Below, one piece after another: positions 1-8,536 of a DNA stretch of 56,246 bases; position 1 is the first letter of the stretch; each line of letters begins with the position of its first letter. A program made the position numbers and the translations under genes. The DNA comes from an uncultured Collinsella sp. (lineage in GTDB: Bacteria; Actinomycetota; Coriobacteriia; Coriobacteriales; Coriobacteriaceae). The stretch is taken from positions 1 through 56,246 of the forward strand of contig CABUQW010000009.1 of NCBI GenBank assembly GCA_902493895.1, in the 5' to 3' direction. The notes under the pieces were generated by a model. It worked only from the letters and a program-made list of their open reading frames with translations. It did no database searches and had not been told where the DNA came from.

Positions 1-864
1 CGTAAGCTTGGTGCGCCCGCCGATTCCGTCGTGCGGTATCTTGCCCACAAGCTCCTTGATGATGTCCATGGCCTGCGTGACCTCGGCACAACGCACCTGG
101 CAGCGGGCATAGCAGTCGCCGTCGGTAGCCACGATCGGCTCAAACGCAGCCAGATCCGCATAGGCGCCGTCACCGAACATGCGCACGTCGTAGTCCACGC
201 CCGAGGCGCGACCGAACGGGCCGACCATCGAAAGCTCCAGCGCGTCCTTCTTGCTGATCACGCCTACACCGTGCAGGCGCTCGCCGCAGCTATTGTCGTC
301 CAAAAACGTATGCACCAGGGCCTCATAGTCGGGACGCATGGCATCGAGCGTCTGGACAATGCCCGCCAGCTCGGAGTCCTCAATGTCGTGTTTAAGGCCG
401 CCGATCTCGTTAATCGACAGAATCACGCGCCCGCCGCAAGTGCTCTCAAAGATCTTGAGAATCTGCTCGCGCAGGGTCCACGAACGATAGAACAACGCCT
501 CGAAACCAAAGGCGTCGGCAAGCAGGCCCAGCCACAGCAGGTGCGAGTGAATGCGCGAAAGCTCGTGCAAAATGGTGCGGATATACTGCACGCGGCCGGG
601 CGCCTCGATGTCGAGCATGCGCTCGCAGGCGCTGGCATAGCCGCAGCTGTGACCCACGGCGCAAATACCGCAGATGCGCTCGGCGATGTAGCCAAACTGA
701 TGCATATCGCGCTTTTCGGTGAGCTTCTCGAGCCCGCGGTGTACAAAGCCGATCTGCGGAATTGCCTCGAGAACGCGGTCGTCCTCGATCACCAGGTCCA
801 GATGAAGCGGCTCGGGCAGCACCGGGTGCTGCGGGCCAAACGGAATGACGGAGCGATGCGCCAT
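1..864 (-). CDS. Membrane-bound NiFe hydrogenase large subunit (HyfG/HycE C-terminal, NuoD-like), partial
   Basis: The reading frame is open from ATG at 864 to the window edge, so the C-terminus is missing. It is the catalytic large subunit of a group 4 hydrogenase. The protein starts MAHRSVIPFGPQHP and has the L1 nickel motif ERICGICAVGHS with Cys65 and Cys68, which NuoD of complex I lacks; this argues for real hydrogenase activity (H+ reduction or H2 oxidation at the inner face of the membrane). The L2 cysteines would lie beyond the edge. AGGAGG stands upstream, overlapping the end of the NuoC-like gene at 870. The NuoC and NuoD parts, fused in E. coli HycE/HyfG, are separate genes here. 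Whether it belongs to formate hydrogenlyase (4a) or another group 4 type cannot be told without the rest of the operon. Confidence 0.9.
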   Translation of the reverse strand, partial: MAHRSVIPFGPQHPVLPEPLHLDLVIEDDRVLEAIPQIGFVHRGLEKLTEKRDMHQFGYIAERICGICAVGHSCGYASACERMLDIEAPGRVQYIRTILHELSRIHSHLLWLGLLADAFGFEALFYRSWTLREQILKIFESTCGGRVILSINEIGGLKHDIEDSELAGIVQTLDAMRPDYEALVHTFLDDNSCGERLHGVGVISKKDALELSMVGPFGRASGVDYDVRMFGDGAYADLAAFEPIVATDGDCYARCQVRCAEVTQAMDIIKELVGKIPHDGIGGRTKLT

Positions 865-869
865 GGACC

Positions 870-1586
870 TTACGCCTCCTTTTTCTGCTTGTCGCGGGCG
901 GCCTTGGCGGCAAGTGCCACGCGGACCTTGGCCGCTTTCTCGGGATCCATGGCGGCGAGCTTTGCCTCCATCTCGGCAGCCTTGAGCGCGGCCTTCGCAG
1001 CAGCCTCGTCGTGCTGAGCATCGGAGCCGGTTGCCGCAGCGGGCTGAGCAACAGCGCCCGCGGCATCGCCGGCGCCCGCAGCGCCTTCCCCTGCAGCAGC
1101 CGCAGCCGTGGCGGCCTTCTCGGCCGCGACCTTGCGCGCCTTGGCCTCGGCAGCCGCACGGACCTTCATGGCTTTCTCGCGCGCGGCCTTCACCTCGGGC
1201 GTGATAACGCTCATGGGCTCGGCAGTCGAGACCTGGTAGAAAAAGCCCTTAAAGTCGATCTGCATGTCGGTAATGGCAAGACCAAACAGGTCGTGGGCCT
1301 CGTTTTCAAACGGGAATACCGCCGGATAGTACGAACTGATAGACGGAATCTCCTGGTACTGATCAATTCCCTCAACCACCAGGTTTTCGATCGCATAGTT
1401 GCCGTCCTGCACAATATGCTCCTGAGCAGCACGAACGTTGATAAATGTATAGACCAGGCGATACGTGCCGTCGTCGACGTTGCGTTCGGCGTGCATCTGC
1501 ACAAAGCGCGCGCCAACGCCCTTGAGCGCCTGGACATGCGACAGGAGCTCGTCGATCCCGACGATGGTATAGATAGCCTTTTGCAT
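870..1586 (-). CDS. Hydrogenase NuoC-like (30 kDa) subunit with Ala-rich tail
   Basis: 238 residues. The first ~130 residues (MQKAIYTIVGIDELL..., with FPFENEAHDLFGLAI near residue 90) match the NuoC / HycE N-terminal domain that docks the electron-transfer arm onto the large subunit. From ~residue 130 the protein is a highly charged, Ala/Lys/Glu-rich tail with a poly-Ala stretch, probably helical or disordered, and not part of the usual family. Its ATG overlaps the stop of the NuoB-like gene (TAATG), so the two are translationally coupled. Family call is firm; the role of the tail is unknown. Confidence 0.88.
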   Translation of the reverse strand: MQKAIYTIVGIDELLSHVQALKGVGARFVQMHAERNVDDGTYRLVYTFINVRAAQEHIVQDGNYAIENLVVEGIDQYQEIPSISSYYPAVFPFENEAHDLFGLAITDMQIDFKGFFYQVSTAEPMSVITPEVKAAREKAMKVRAAAEAKARKVAAEKAATAAAAAGEGAAGAGDAAGAVAQPAAATGSDAQHDEAAAKAALKAAEMEAKLAAMDPEKAAKVRVALAAKAARDKQKKEA

Positions 1587-2188
1587 TACTCGGCCTCCTT
1601 TGCAGCGGCGGGCGCGGCGGACCTGGTGGACACGTTGACCTCGACGCCGTCACCGGCGACGGCCCCGGCCCCGGCCCCCGCAGCCACAAACCCGTCCTCG
1701 CCCAGCTCAACGCCACCGTCCCAAGTAGCGGCGCCGCCCACGGTAAGCGGATCGCCGCCGGCGCGCATCACGGCCTCTTTCTGGTCCAGGATGCCGCACG
1801 CCTCCACGATGGCATCGATCACGGTCTCGGGGCGAATGGCGCACCCAGGCGCGTACACATCCACGGGAATTGCGCGGTCCACGCCGCCGGTCACGTTATA
1901 GGCATCGCGGAACACGCCGCCCGAACACGCGCAGATGCCGCAGGCCACCACGCACTTGGGCTCGAGCATCTGGTTGTAAATCTGGCGCACGACAGGCAGG
2001 TTCTGGACATTGACCGACCCCGTCACCAAAAAGATGTCCGCATGCTTGGGGTTGCCGGTGTTGACCACGCCAAAGCGTTCCGCATCGAACAGCGGCGTGA
2101 GCGAGGCCAACACCTCGATATCGCATCCGTTGCAGCTCGAGCCGTCGTAATGAATGACCCACGGCGAGCGCGACATTTTATGATCCAT
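1586..2188 (-). CDS. Hydrogenase small subunit, NuoB-like (HycG/HyfI family)
   Basis: 200 residues. It carries the proximal [4Fe-4S] cluster that passes electrons to or from the NiFe site. The visible ligands are SSCNGCDIE (about Cys19 and Cys22), GICACSGGVF and APGCAIRPE, the expected four-cysteine pattern of group 4 hydrogenases and NuoB. The last ~50 residues are a Gly/Ala/Val-rich tail outside the family core. ATG at 2188 follows GGAGG with about 8 nt spacing; an internal ATG at codon 5 is possible. It lies 12 bp behind the membrane subunit and overlaps the NuoC-like gene by one base. Confidence 0.92.
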   Translation of the reverse strand: MDHKMSRSPWVIHYDGSSCNGCDIEVLASLTPLFDAERFGVVNTGNPKHADIFLVTGSVNVQNLPVVRQIYNQMLEPKCVVACGICACSGGVFRDAYNVTGGVDRAIPVDVYAPGCAIRPETVIDAIVEACGILDQKEAVMRAGGDPLTVGGAATWDGGVELGEDGFVAAGAGAGAVAGDGVEVNVSTRSAAPAAAKEAE

Positions 2189-2200
2189 GGATGCCGCCTC

Positions 2201-5083
2201 CTAAATAAATACGTCGACGAGGATGGGCATAAGGTTGAGCAGGCCAAACACCAGCGCCACGCCCCATCCGAGCCTAAAGCAGCTGCGCCAGGTGCTGCGT
2301 GCGAAGGTGTTGTCGATCAGGACCTCGACAAAATACGTCGCGGCCATCACGACCAGGGCTACAACCCAGCTCACGGGGTTGTCCCAAACAAAGAACATGC
2401 CCACCCACATCAAAAACAGCACGGTCTCGCACCAGTGCATAAGGGTCATCTTGGCCAGCGTGCCGCCGCTCATCTCGGTGGCGACGCCCTGGACGATCTC
2501 CTGATGCGCATGATGCGAGTACGAAAGGTCAAACGGCGACTTGCGCAGCTTGATGGTAAGCACCGCGAGCAACGCGAGGAAAATGGGCGCGCTGTACACG
2601 ATGATAGGGGCCGACTGCCCCGTCACAGCAATGGAATCGAAGCTGTCGGTGGCAAGGTACAGGCCCACACTCATCAGCAGAACGGCGGGCTCGTAACTCA
2701 TGACCTGCAGCAGCTCGCGGTCGGCGCCGACCTGAGCAAACGGGCTTTGCGTCGAGGCGGACGCCAACACCACAAAGATCGCGGCGAGGGTAACCATAAA
2801 CGCGCACAGCAGCGTGTTGGAGCCCGACACAAAGATGCCGCCGCCCACCACGGTAAAGATGAGCGCGCACGCCATGTAGGTGTCGTCCATGGTGTTTACG
2901 CTGGCGGGGGCCTTGCGCAGGAGCTTGGCCACATCGTAGAAGGGTTGTAGCAGGCGCGGGCCCACGCGGCCCTGCATGCGAGCCGAAAGCTTACGGTCAA
3001 CGCCGTCGATCAGGCCACCAACCAAAGGCGCAATCAAGGCAAACGCCACGGTGCCAATAAAGATGCCCACGACGCCCGAACCTTCAAAATACTTGCCGCG
3101 CAACACCGAGGGCGCGCTCATGGCAAGCCGCTCGGGCCCAATCCACGCGCAACACAGCAGCGCAAACAAGATAATGCTGCAGCACACGACGCTACCCGCG
3201 GGGCCAATACGCTTCTCGCCAAGGGCGTCCTCCGAGTACCAATTGCGCTTTTCGGCCTTCACCTCGCGTCCCATCGAGCCGCGGAAATGGCGATATTTGT
3301 CGGTTCCCACGCCCGAAAGGTACACGTTGACGTGCGGCTTATTGCTCACGCGGAACGACGTCAGCAGCACCACGGCGATAAACGCTACGATAACCACCAT
3401 CAGATACATGGCGTCCTTGCCAATAACGTACGGCACGCGTCCAAACACCATGGCGAGATAGGGCGATACCAGACCGCTCGAGATAACCGGAAACGCCACG
3501 CAGCACAGAATCAGCAGCGCGGCGATGGTGTTGAGCGCCATCCATTCGGTCTTATGGACATTGACCTCGACGTTTTGAGCCGTGGGGTCGACGCCCGAAA
3601 GCTTGGCAAGCCACTTGCCCCAAAAATAGAACGTCGCGGCCGAGCCAAAGGCCAGCACCATGATCATGAGCACGTTGCCGGTCTGCGCAAACGCCACCAG
3701 GGCGCCCCACTTGGACACGAGCATGCCAAACGGCGCCACAAACATGCCCATGATGCCCAGCATCATAAGGCGCGTCAGGTGCGGCATGCGGCTGAACATA
3801 CCGTCCATGTCCTCGATATTGCGGCTGCCGATATGATGCTCGGCCGTGCCCACGCACAGGAACAGCAGCGACTTTGCCACCGTGTGGAACAGGATTAGGA
3901 AGATGGCGGCCCATACGGCCTCGGGCGCGCCGACACCCAAGCAGGCGCTGATAAGGCCCAAGTTGGAAATGGTGGAGTATGCGAGCACACGTTTGGCGTT
4001 GCTCTGCGAGATGGCCATGAGGGCAGCGAGCAAAAACGTGATGGCACCCACACTCGTGACCATAAAGCCGGTCACGGGATAGATGGCATAGAGTGGGCTC
4101 AGCTTGACCATCAGGAACACGCCGGCTTTGACCATGGTTGACGAGTGCAGCAGGGCGCTCGTGGGCGTGGGGGCAACCATGGCACCCAACAGCCACGTGT
4201 GGAACGGCATCTGTGCGGCCTTGGTGAGCGCGGCGAGCGACAACAGAATGACCGGCATCACCAGCAGCGCAGATTGCGCGGTTCCGGCGCCGGAAAGCTC
4301 GATCATGCCCGAGATGGTCAGCGGCATGCTGTTAACGTGCAGGTACATGAGTCCGGCCAAAAACGCGATACCGCCCAGCATGTTGAGGATGATCTGGGTG
4401 AAGGCGTTCTTGATGGCCTCGGGCGTGCGCGTGTAGCCAATCATAAGGAACGAGCACACGGTGGTGATTTCCCAGCCGCAGAACAGCCACTCAAGGTTGT
4501 CGCTCGTCACGATGACGAACATGGCTGAGAGGAACAGGAACATAAGCGCCAGGAACTGCGGGCGACGGTCGGGCGCGGTCTGCCCGCGCAGCGCAGCCTC
4601 GTGCTCGTCGTGGGCCTGGAAGTCCTTCATGTAGCCCAGGGCATACACGCAGATAAGGCTGCCGACGATGCCGACGGCGAGGACCATGATCACGCTCATG
4701 TAGTCCAGGTAGAGCGGGGTTGCGGTGACGGCTTCGGTCGCGGGCAGCGTCATGGCTGCAAAGGCGAGCGAGCCCACCAACTGGACTACGCTGAGCACCG
4801 TGGTGAGCGCGTTCCTATATTTGTACGCGTTGTACAGGATGACGGCGCACAGGATGACGTCGATAACGGAACTGATGATCGAGAGCACATGCGAGGTGCC
4901 GGGGGCAACCTCAAAGCTCTGCGGACCCGTGCCAAAAAACATGACGGCGACTACAACTGTCACCGCCATAATAATGCCGGAGCCTATGAGCCCCACCGCA
5001 TCGCGGGTGCGGTCACCGCGCGCGAGCAGCATGCCCAGCGCCGGTACCAGCGGAAACAGGGTAAGGAAATACAGTAGCGTCAT
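2201..5083 (-). CDS. Fused membrane subunit: antiporter-like (HyfB/HycC) plus NuoH-like (HyfC/HycD)
   Basis: 960 residues in one uninterrupted frame. Residues 1-~640 are a NuoL/M/N-type proton-translocating subunit with about 14 hydrophobic segments, including FHTWLLGAMVAPTPTSALLH and the discontinuous-helix region. Residues ~655-960 are a complete NuoH/HycD-type subunit (RVGPRLLQPFYDVAKLLRK; DRELLQVMSYEPAVLL; ELLQ..E quinone-site-like region). In E. coli these are separate genes of about 608-672 and 307-315 residues. Start ATG is preceded by GGGGGAGTGATGGT. An in-frame ATG at codon 655 (3121) lies at the junction but has only a weak ribosome site, so I infer one fused polypeptide. It is the membrane arm coupling H2 chemistry to ion pumping. 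Confidence 0.92.
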   Translation of the reverse strand: MTLLYFLTLFPLVPALGMLLARGDRTRDAVGLIGSGIIMAVTVVVAVMFFGTGPQSFEVAPGTSHVLSIISSVIDVILCAVILYNAYKYRNALTTVLSVVQLVGSLAFAAMTLPATEAVTATPLYLDYMSVIMVLAVGIVGSLICVYALGYMKDFQAHDEHEAALRGQTAPDRRPQFLALMFLFLSAMFVIVTSDNLEWLFCGWEITTVCSFLMIGYTRTPEAIKNAFTQIILNMLGGIAFLAGLMYLHVNSMPLTISGMIELSGAGTAQSALLVMPVILLSLAALTKAAQMPFHTWLLGAMVAPTPTSALLHSSTMVKAGVFLMVKLSPLYAIYPVTGFMVTSVGAITFLLAALMAISQSNAKRVLAYSTISNLGLISACLGVGAPEAVWAAIFLILFHTVAKSLLFLCVGTAEHHIGSRNIEDMDGMFSRMPHLTRLMMLGIMGMFVAPFGMLVSKWGALVAFAQTGNVLMIMVLAFGSAATFYFWGKWLAKLSGVDPTAQNVEVNVHKTEWMALNTIAALLILCCVAFPVISSGLVSPYLAMVFGRVPYVIGKDAMYLMVVIVAFIAVVLLTSFRVSNKPHVNVYLSGVGTDKYRHFRGSMGREVKAEKRNWYSEDALGEKRIGPAGSVVCCSIILFALLCCAWIGPERLAMSAPSVLRGKYFEGSGVVGIFIGTVAFALIAPLVGGLIDGVDRKLSARMQGRVGPRLLQPFYDVAKLLRKAPASVNTMDDTYMACALIFTVVGGGIFVSGSNTLLCAFMVTLAAIFVVLASASTQSPFAQVGADRELLQVMSYEPAVLLMSVGLYLATDSFDSIAVTGQSAPIIVYSAPIFLALLAVLTIKLRKSPFDLSYSHHAHQEIVQGVATEMSGGTLAKMTLMHWCETVLFLMWVGMFFVWDNPVSWVVALVVMAATYFVEVLIDNTFARSTWRSCFRLGWGVALVFGLLNLMPILVDVFI

Positions 5084-5271
5084 ACCATCACTCCCCCATG
5101 CAAAAACGCTGCAATTGTTTAACGTTATAGCTCAATTACGGGGTTGCGGTGGCAGGTTTTCGGTCAACTGGGGAGTTTTAGGCGTACGGGGCAAGGAGTC
5201 TGTCCGCATTGGAGTAGAGGGGTGACGTCCCTTTACCGCAGCGACGGACGCGCGGGCCACTGCGCGCGGTT

Positions 5272-5300
5272 TATTGGGCACTTTGGAGGATGTCCCAATA
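5272..5300. repeat. Small inverted repeat upstream of the hydrogenase operon
   Basis: TATTGGG (5272-5278) and CCCAATA (5294-5300) are inverted around a 15-nt spacer. They lie in the 286-bp gap between the hydrogenase operon start and the HTH gene. This could be a regulator operator or another small intergenic palindrome; nothing decides between them. Confidence 0.35.
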
Positions 5301-5331
5301 GGCTCGCGCCGGTCCAAAAAGTTGGCGCGGC

Positions 5332-5357
5332 AAGAAAAATGCGCCCCTGTGGGCGCA
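5332..5357 (-). terminator. Rho-independent terminator of the HTH gene
   Basis: On the minus strand TGCGCCC ACAG GGGCGCA forms a 7-bp stem, followed by TTTTTCTT. It lies 13 bp beyond the stop of the helix-turn-helix gene. Confidence 0.8.
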
Positions 5358-5369
5358 CCATCCCGTTTG

Positions 5370-5774
5370 CTATTCCGCCTTTTTAACGCGCGGCTTGCGA
5401 CCGCGCGGCTTATCGACCAGTGCGGACTCACCGCTCTCGCGGTACTGACGGCACCAAGCCTTGACCGAAGACTCGCTGGGAATCTTGTGCTTGATCATGG
5501 CCTCGCGAACCGTCAAGCCGTTTTCCAGACGGTCCTTAACCACAGCGAGCTTTACGTCGTACGAATAGGTGTGATGATGCGAACCGGCGTTGAGAACGGC
5601 GTCGGCACCGCCCACGGCATACGCGCGGGCCCACTGACGAGCCGTGGCCTGGGGAATGCCAAGCTCCGCAGCGAGGGCGCGATGACCGACCCCCTCTTGG
5701 AGGATCTCGACGGCGCGCTGCCTAACCTCAGGCGCATGCGTGCGAGTCCTAGTTGCTTCCGACATACCTGCCAC
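5370..5774 (-). CDS. Helix-turn-helix protein, IS3 OrfA-like, standing alone
   Basis: 134 residues with two predicted helix-turn-helix units: residues ~17-55 (VRQRAVEILQEGVGHRALAA, then ATARQWARAYAVGG) and ~75-120 (KLAVVKDRLENGLTVREAM, then SSVKAWCRQYRESG), ending in a basic tail KPRGRKPRVKKAE. This is the layout of the OrfA DNA-binding half of IS3-type transposases. No OrfB (DDE) partner and no terminal inverted repeats are visible on either side, so it may be a transposase remnant or a domesticated regulator. It has its own terminator. Codon 4 (ATG) is an alternative start. Function unproven. Confidence 0.7.
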   Translation of the reverse strand: MAGMSEATRTRTHAPEVRQRAVEILQEGVGHRALAAELGIPQATARQWARAYAVGGADAVLNAGSHHHTYSYDVKLAVVKDRLENGLTVREAMIKHKIPSESSVKAWCRQYRESGESALVDKPRGRKPRVKKAE

Positions 5775-6100
5775 TTCTTAGCCTTAACCGTTAATCTGCT
5801 TTCTTACGTGCAAGTTAGATAGTAGCATTTTACTGTTTGCTCAAAGCAGTTAATTAAAATAGACGCGGCGTTATCTGGGCATTTGGCACCAAATTACGAC
5901 ATTTCTTTATCGATTATTTACGCTGGTAGCTAACTCGCAGCTAATCGTCATTCGCTTGTCAACAAAATTGGCATCTCTTTATGTCCTTTGGTATAGAGGA
6001 TATAGTTATTAACCCCTCCCCCAATAATTTTGAGTGATCTGCGAGACAGTAGACGTCCTCACTCCTCATGATTACCGCGCATTGCCATCCACCGGAGCAA
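5775..6100. other. Intergenic stretch, AT-rich, no gene recognised
   Basis: Between the HTH gene and the terminator of the oxidoreductase. Roughly 5800-6030 is clearly more AT-rich than its surroundings. A 76-codon minus-strand frame (5959-6189) overlaps the terminator and has no family likeness, so I do not call it. The stretch probably holds the HTH gene promoter and possibly remnants of lost sequence. Confidence 0.5.
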
Positions 6101-6139
6101 AACAAAAAGGGCGGGACCTGCTGCGCTTGCAGGCCCCGC
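6101..6139 (-). terminator. Rho-independent terminator of the flavin oxidoreductase gene
   Basis: On the minus strand GCGGGGCCTGC and GCAGGTCCCGC pair over 11 bp (one G-U) around a 7-nt loop, followed by CCTTTTTGTTTT. It lies about 75 bp after the stop at 6215. Confidence 0.85.
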
Positions 6140-6214
6140 ACCGATTGACACCCGACGGGACACAGCCGGGCGAGACGGATCCGTGCCACCGTCCCGCCTG
6201 GCCGCGATGTTCAA

Positions 6215-8251
6215 CTACAGCTCGTTGGCCGCGTGATACGCCGTGCGAATGGCGCTCGCAATGTCGGCGGTGCGCTCACCCGAGCAGTCGCCCACGCAGG
6301 TCACGGGCACCGTCACGCCATCCAGGTCAAACGCGTTGGCCTTGGAGCCCACGGCCATCACCACGTAATCGCAGGCGATCTTCACCGGCTCCTCGGCGCC
6401 GTCCTCGGTGGTGCGAACAGCCTCCACGCCCTCGTCGGTAATGGCGGTCAGGCGGGTCTTCACGTGCTGCTCCACGTTGTGCTCGGCAAAGTCGCTCATA
6501 ATCAGCGGCAGAATGGTCTCGGACTCGCCCGCGGCAATCTTGTCGAGCATCTCCACGATCGCCACCTCGCAGCCGTGCTGCAGCAGGTACTCGGCAGTCT
6601 CGGTGCCCACCAGGCCGCCGCCAATGACGGCGACGCGGCCCGTAAGCTCCACCTTGCCGGCCAGCACGTCCCAGCTCGAGACGACCTTCTCCGAGTCGGC
6701 ACCCGGAACGGGGATGACCACGTCGTGCGCGCCCACGGCCACAATCGCGGCGTCGGCGGCGTTGAGGTCCTCAGCGGTAGCGGCATGGTTGAGCTCAACC
6801 TTCACGCCCAGGCCAGGCAGAATCTTCTCGTAGTACTCGACCGAGCGCATGATCTCGTCCTTGCGCGGAGGCGCGGCCGCCAGCACAATCTGGCCGCCCA
6901 GATGATCGCTCGCCTCGTAGACGGTCACGTCGTAACCGCGCTTGGCCGCCACGCGCGCGGCCTCCAGGCCGGCAATACCGCCGCCCACCACGGCGATCTT
7001 CTTGTCGCCCTCGCCCGGCTTGATGGCGATGGTCGCCTCGTCGCCGTTCTCGGCATTAAGCACGCACGAGATGTACTTGCGGTTTTGAATCGCGTCGACA
7101 CAGCCCTTATTGCAGTTGAGGCACTCGCGAATGGGCTCGCCCGTGGCGGCCTTCAGCGCAATGTCGGGGTCGCACATGAGCGAGCGGCCATAAGCGATGA
7201 TATCGGCGGAGCCGTCTTCCAGAATCTTCTCGCCGGCCTCAACCGAGACAACGCGGCCGACGGTTGCCACCGGCACGGAGACCAGGGCCTTGACGCGCTC
7301 GGCCACGGGCAGCGTCCAGTTGTAGGGCATGGCGCCCATGGGCGGAATGGTGTCGCCCATGTTGCCGGTGTGGTTGGCCTGTGCGACCTGAATCATATCG
7401 ATGCCCGCGCCCTCGAGCAGCTTGGCAAACTCGCAGGCCTCGTCGGGCTGCAGGCCACCCTTGCCGCGCGGCGTGCCGTCGGGGTTCTCCATGATCACGG
7501 GGAGCTTGTACTCCACCATCAGCTGCGGCGCGGCTTCCTTAATGGCAGCGACGACCTCCAGCGCGTAGCGAACGCGGTTCTCGAACGAGCCGCCGTACTC
7601 GTCGGTGCGCTGGTTGAGGATGGCCGAGCACAGCGAACCTACCAGGCGGTCGCCGTGGACCTCGATGGCGTCGATGCCGGCCTGCTGCGCGCGAGCGGCC
7701 GAGGCAGCGATGGCCTCCTTAATCTGGGTGAGCTGCTCTACGCTCGCCTCGTTCACAAAGTGCTGCATGTCGTGGTGCAGCTTGGCGTAGGCCTGGTTGC
7801 GGATCTCGTTGGACTCGGCCATCTTGGCGGCAAAGGTCTCCTCGTCGCCGGCGGCCTTGGCCTCCTGCGCGGCCTTGGCGGCGGCCATGGATCCCATGAC
7901 CATGCGGCCGACACCGGGCACGTCGTACTCGGGGTGAAACAGCTGCAGCGCGACCTTGGCGCCGTGTTTGTGGACGGCGTCGGCCAGGGCCTTAAATGTG
8001 GGGATCTGAGCGTCGGTCGCCAGCTTGGGCGTGGGGCTTGCGGTCATGACGGGAGCGACGTCGCCGATGACGATGTAGCTCACGCCGCCACGAGCCAGGC
8101 GCTCGTAAAAAGCCAGGCTGCGCTCGCCAATGGAACCGTCGCGCTCCTCGTAGCCGGTGGTCAGCGGCGGGAACATAATGCGGTTCTTGAGCTCAAGGGG
8201 GCCAACCGTAATGGGCTGGAGCAGCTTGGATGCAGGTGTGGTCATGGACAT
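6215..8251 (-). CDS. NADH:flavin oxidoreductase of the FadH/BaiCD (Old Yellow Enzyme) type
   Basis: 678 residues in three parts. Residues 1-~360 are an FMN-binding TIM barrel (LQPITVGPLELKNRIMFPP; NQRTDEYGGSFENRVRYALE). Next is a [4Fe-4S] motif with C-x2-C-x3-C-x11-C spacing starting ECLNCNKGC. Residues ~405-678 are FAD/NAD domains (AVVGGGIAGLEAARVAAKRG and VAVIGGGLVGTETAEYLL). Relatives reduce enoyl/dienoyl-CoA, enones or bile acids in anaerobes. In this protein the usual barrel motif HAAHGYL is replaced by VHGDRLVGS, and a ~60-residue Ala/Glu/Lys-rich insert follows the GVGRMVMGSM loop, so the substrate cannot be inferred. It is monocistronic, with its own terminator. Confidence 0.88.
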   Translation of the reverse strand: MSMTTPASKLLQPITVGPLELKNRIMFPPLTTGYEERDGSIGERSLAFYERLARGGVSYIVIGDVAPVMTASPTPKLATDAQIPTFKALADAVHKHGAKVALQLFHPEYDVPGVGRMVMGSMAAAKAAQEAKAAGDEETFAAKMAESNEIRNQAYAKLHHDMQHFVNEASVEQLTQIKEAIAASAARAQQAGIDAIEVHGDRLVGSLCSAILNQRTDEYGGSFENRVRYALEVVAAIKEAAPQLMVEYKLPVIMENPDGTPRGKGGLQPDEACEFAKLLEGAGIDMIQVAQANHTGNMGDTIPPMGAMPYNWTLPVAERVKALVSVPVATVGRVVSVEAGEKILEDGSADIIAYGRSLMCDPDIALKAATGEPIRECLNCNKGCVDAIQNRKYISCVLNAENGDEATIAIKPGEGDKKIAVVGGGIAGLEAARVAAKRGYDVTVYEASDHLGGQIVLAAAPPRKDEIMRSVEYYEKILPGLGVKVELNHAATAEDLNAADAAIVAVGAHDVVIPVPGADSEKVVSSWDVLAGKVELTGRVAVIGGGLVGTETAEYLLQHGCEVAIVEMLDKIAAGESETILPLIMSDFAEHNVEQHVKTRLTAITDEGVEAVRTTEDGAEEPVKIACDYVVMAVGSKANAFDLDGVTVPVTCVGDCSGERTADIASAIRTAYHAANEL

Positions 8252-8391
8252 TCCTCTCTTGTAGGCGCGGCGGCGATGTTGCCGCGTAGTTGTCTAGAGG
8301 ATATGGCATGGGGATACAACAGCGCAACGGAAATCGGCGGACAGCAGGTAGCGGCAGGTGGATGGGGATGGGCGGGGCGGCCCGTCGGTTT

Positions 8392-8448
8392 ATCTCAATC
8401 TGTAACAGTTACGCGGCAAAACCGGGTCTTACTGTTACAGATCGAGAT
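8392..8448. repeat. TCTCAATCTGTAACA palindrome, copy 1
   Basis: Left arm ATCTCAATCTGTAACAGT (8392-8409) and right arm ACTGTTACAGATCGAGAT (8431-8448) are inverted with 17 of 18 matches around a 21-nt loop. Two more copies lie at 24021-24077 and 24101-24158. All three share the same single arm mismatch (AATC against GATC). It sits between the oxidoreductase start and the tRNA. Confidence 0.9.
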
Positions 8449-8494
8449 TTTGTTTGAGAGGCCGAGAATTGAACCGAAGAAACGATCCCGGAAT

Positions 8495-8527
8495 AACAAA
8501 AAAGCTCGCCGGCTAGGCCGACGAGCT
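8495..8527 (-). terminator. Terminator of the initiator tRNA
   Basis: On the minus strand AGCTCGTCGGC CTA GCCGGCGAGCT forms an 11-bp stem with one wobble, followed directly by TTTTTTG. It starts about 10 nt after the tRNA CCA end. Confidence 0.9.
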
Positions 8528-8536
8528 GCAAGTTCT

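Noticed and set aside
31..1017. Long plus-strand frame of 328 codons at the left edge
   Set aside because: It is the mirror of the hydrogenase large subunit and NuoC-like genes, which have clear motifs on the other strand; its protein has no family likeness.
5959..6189. 76-codon minus-strand frame
   Set aside because: It overlaps the oxidoreductase terminator, has no ribosome site and no known domain.
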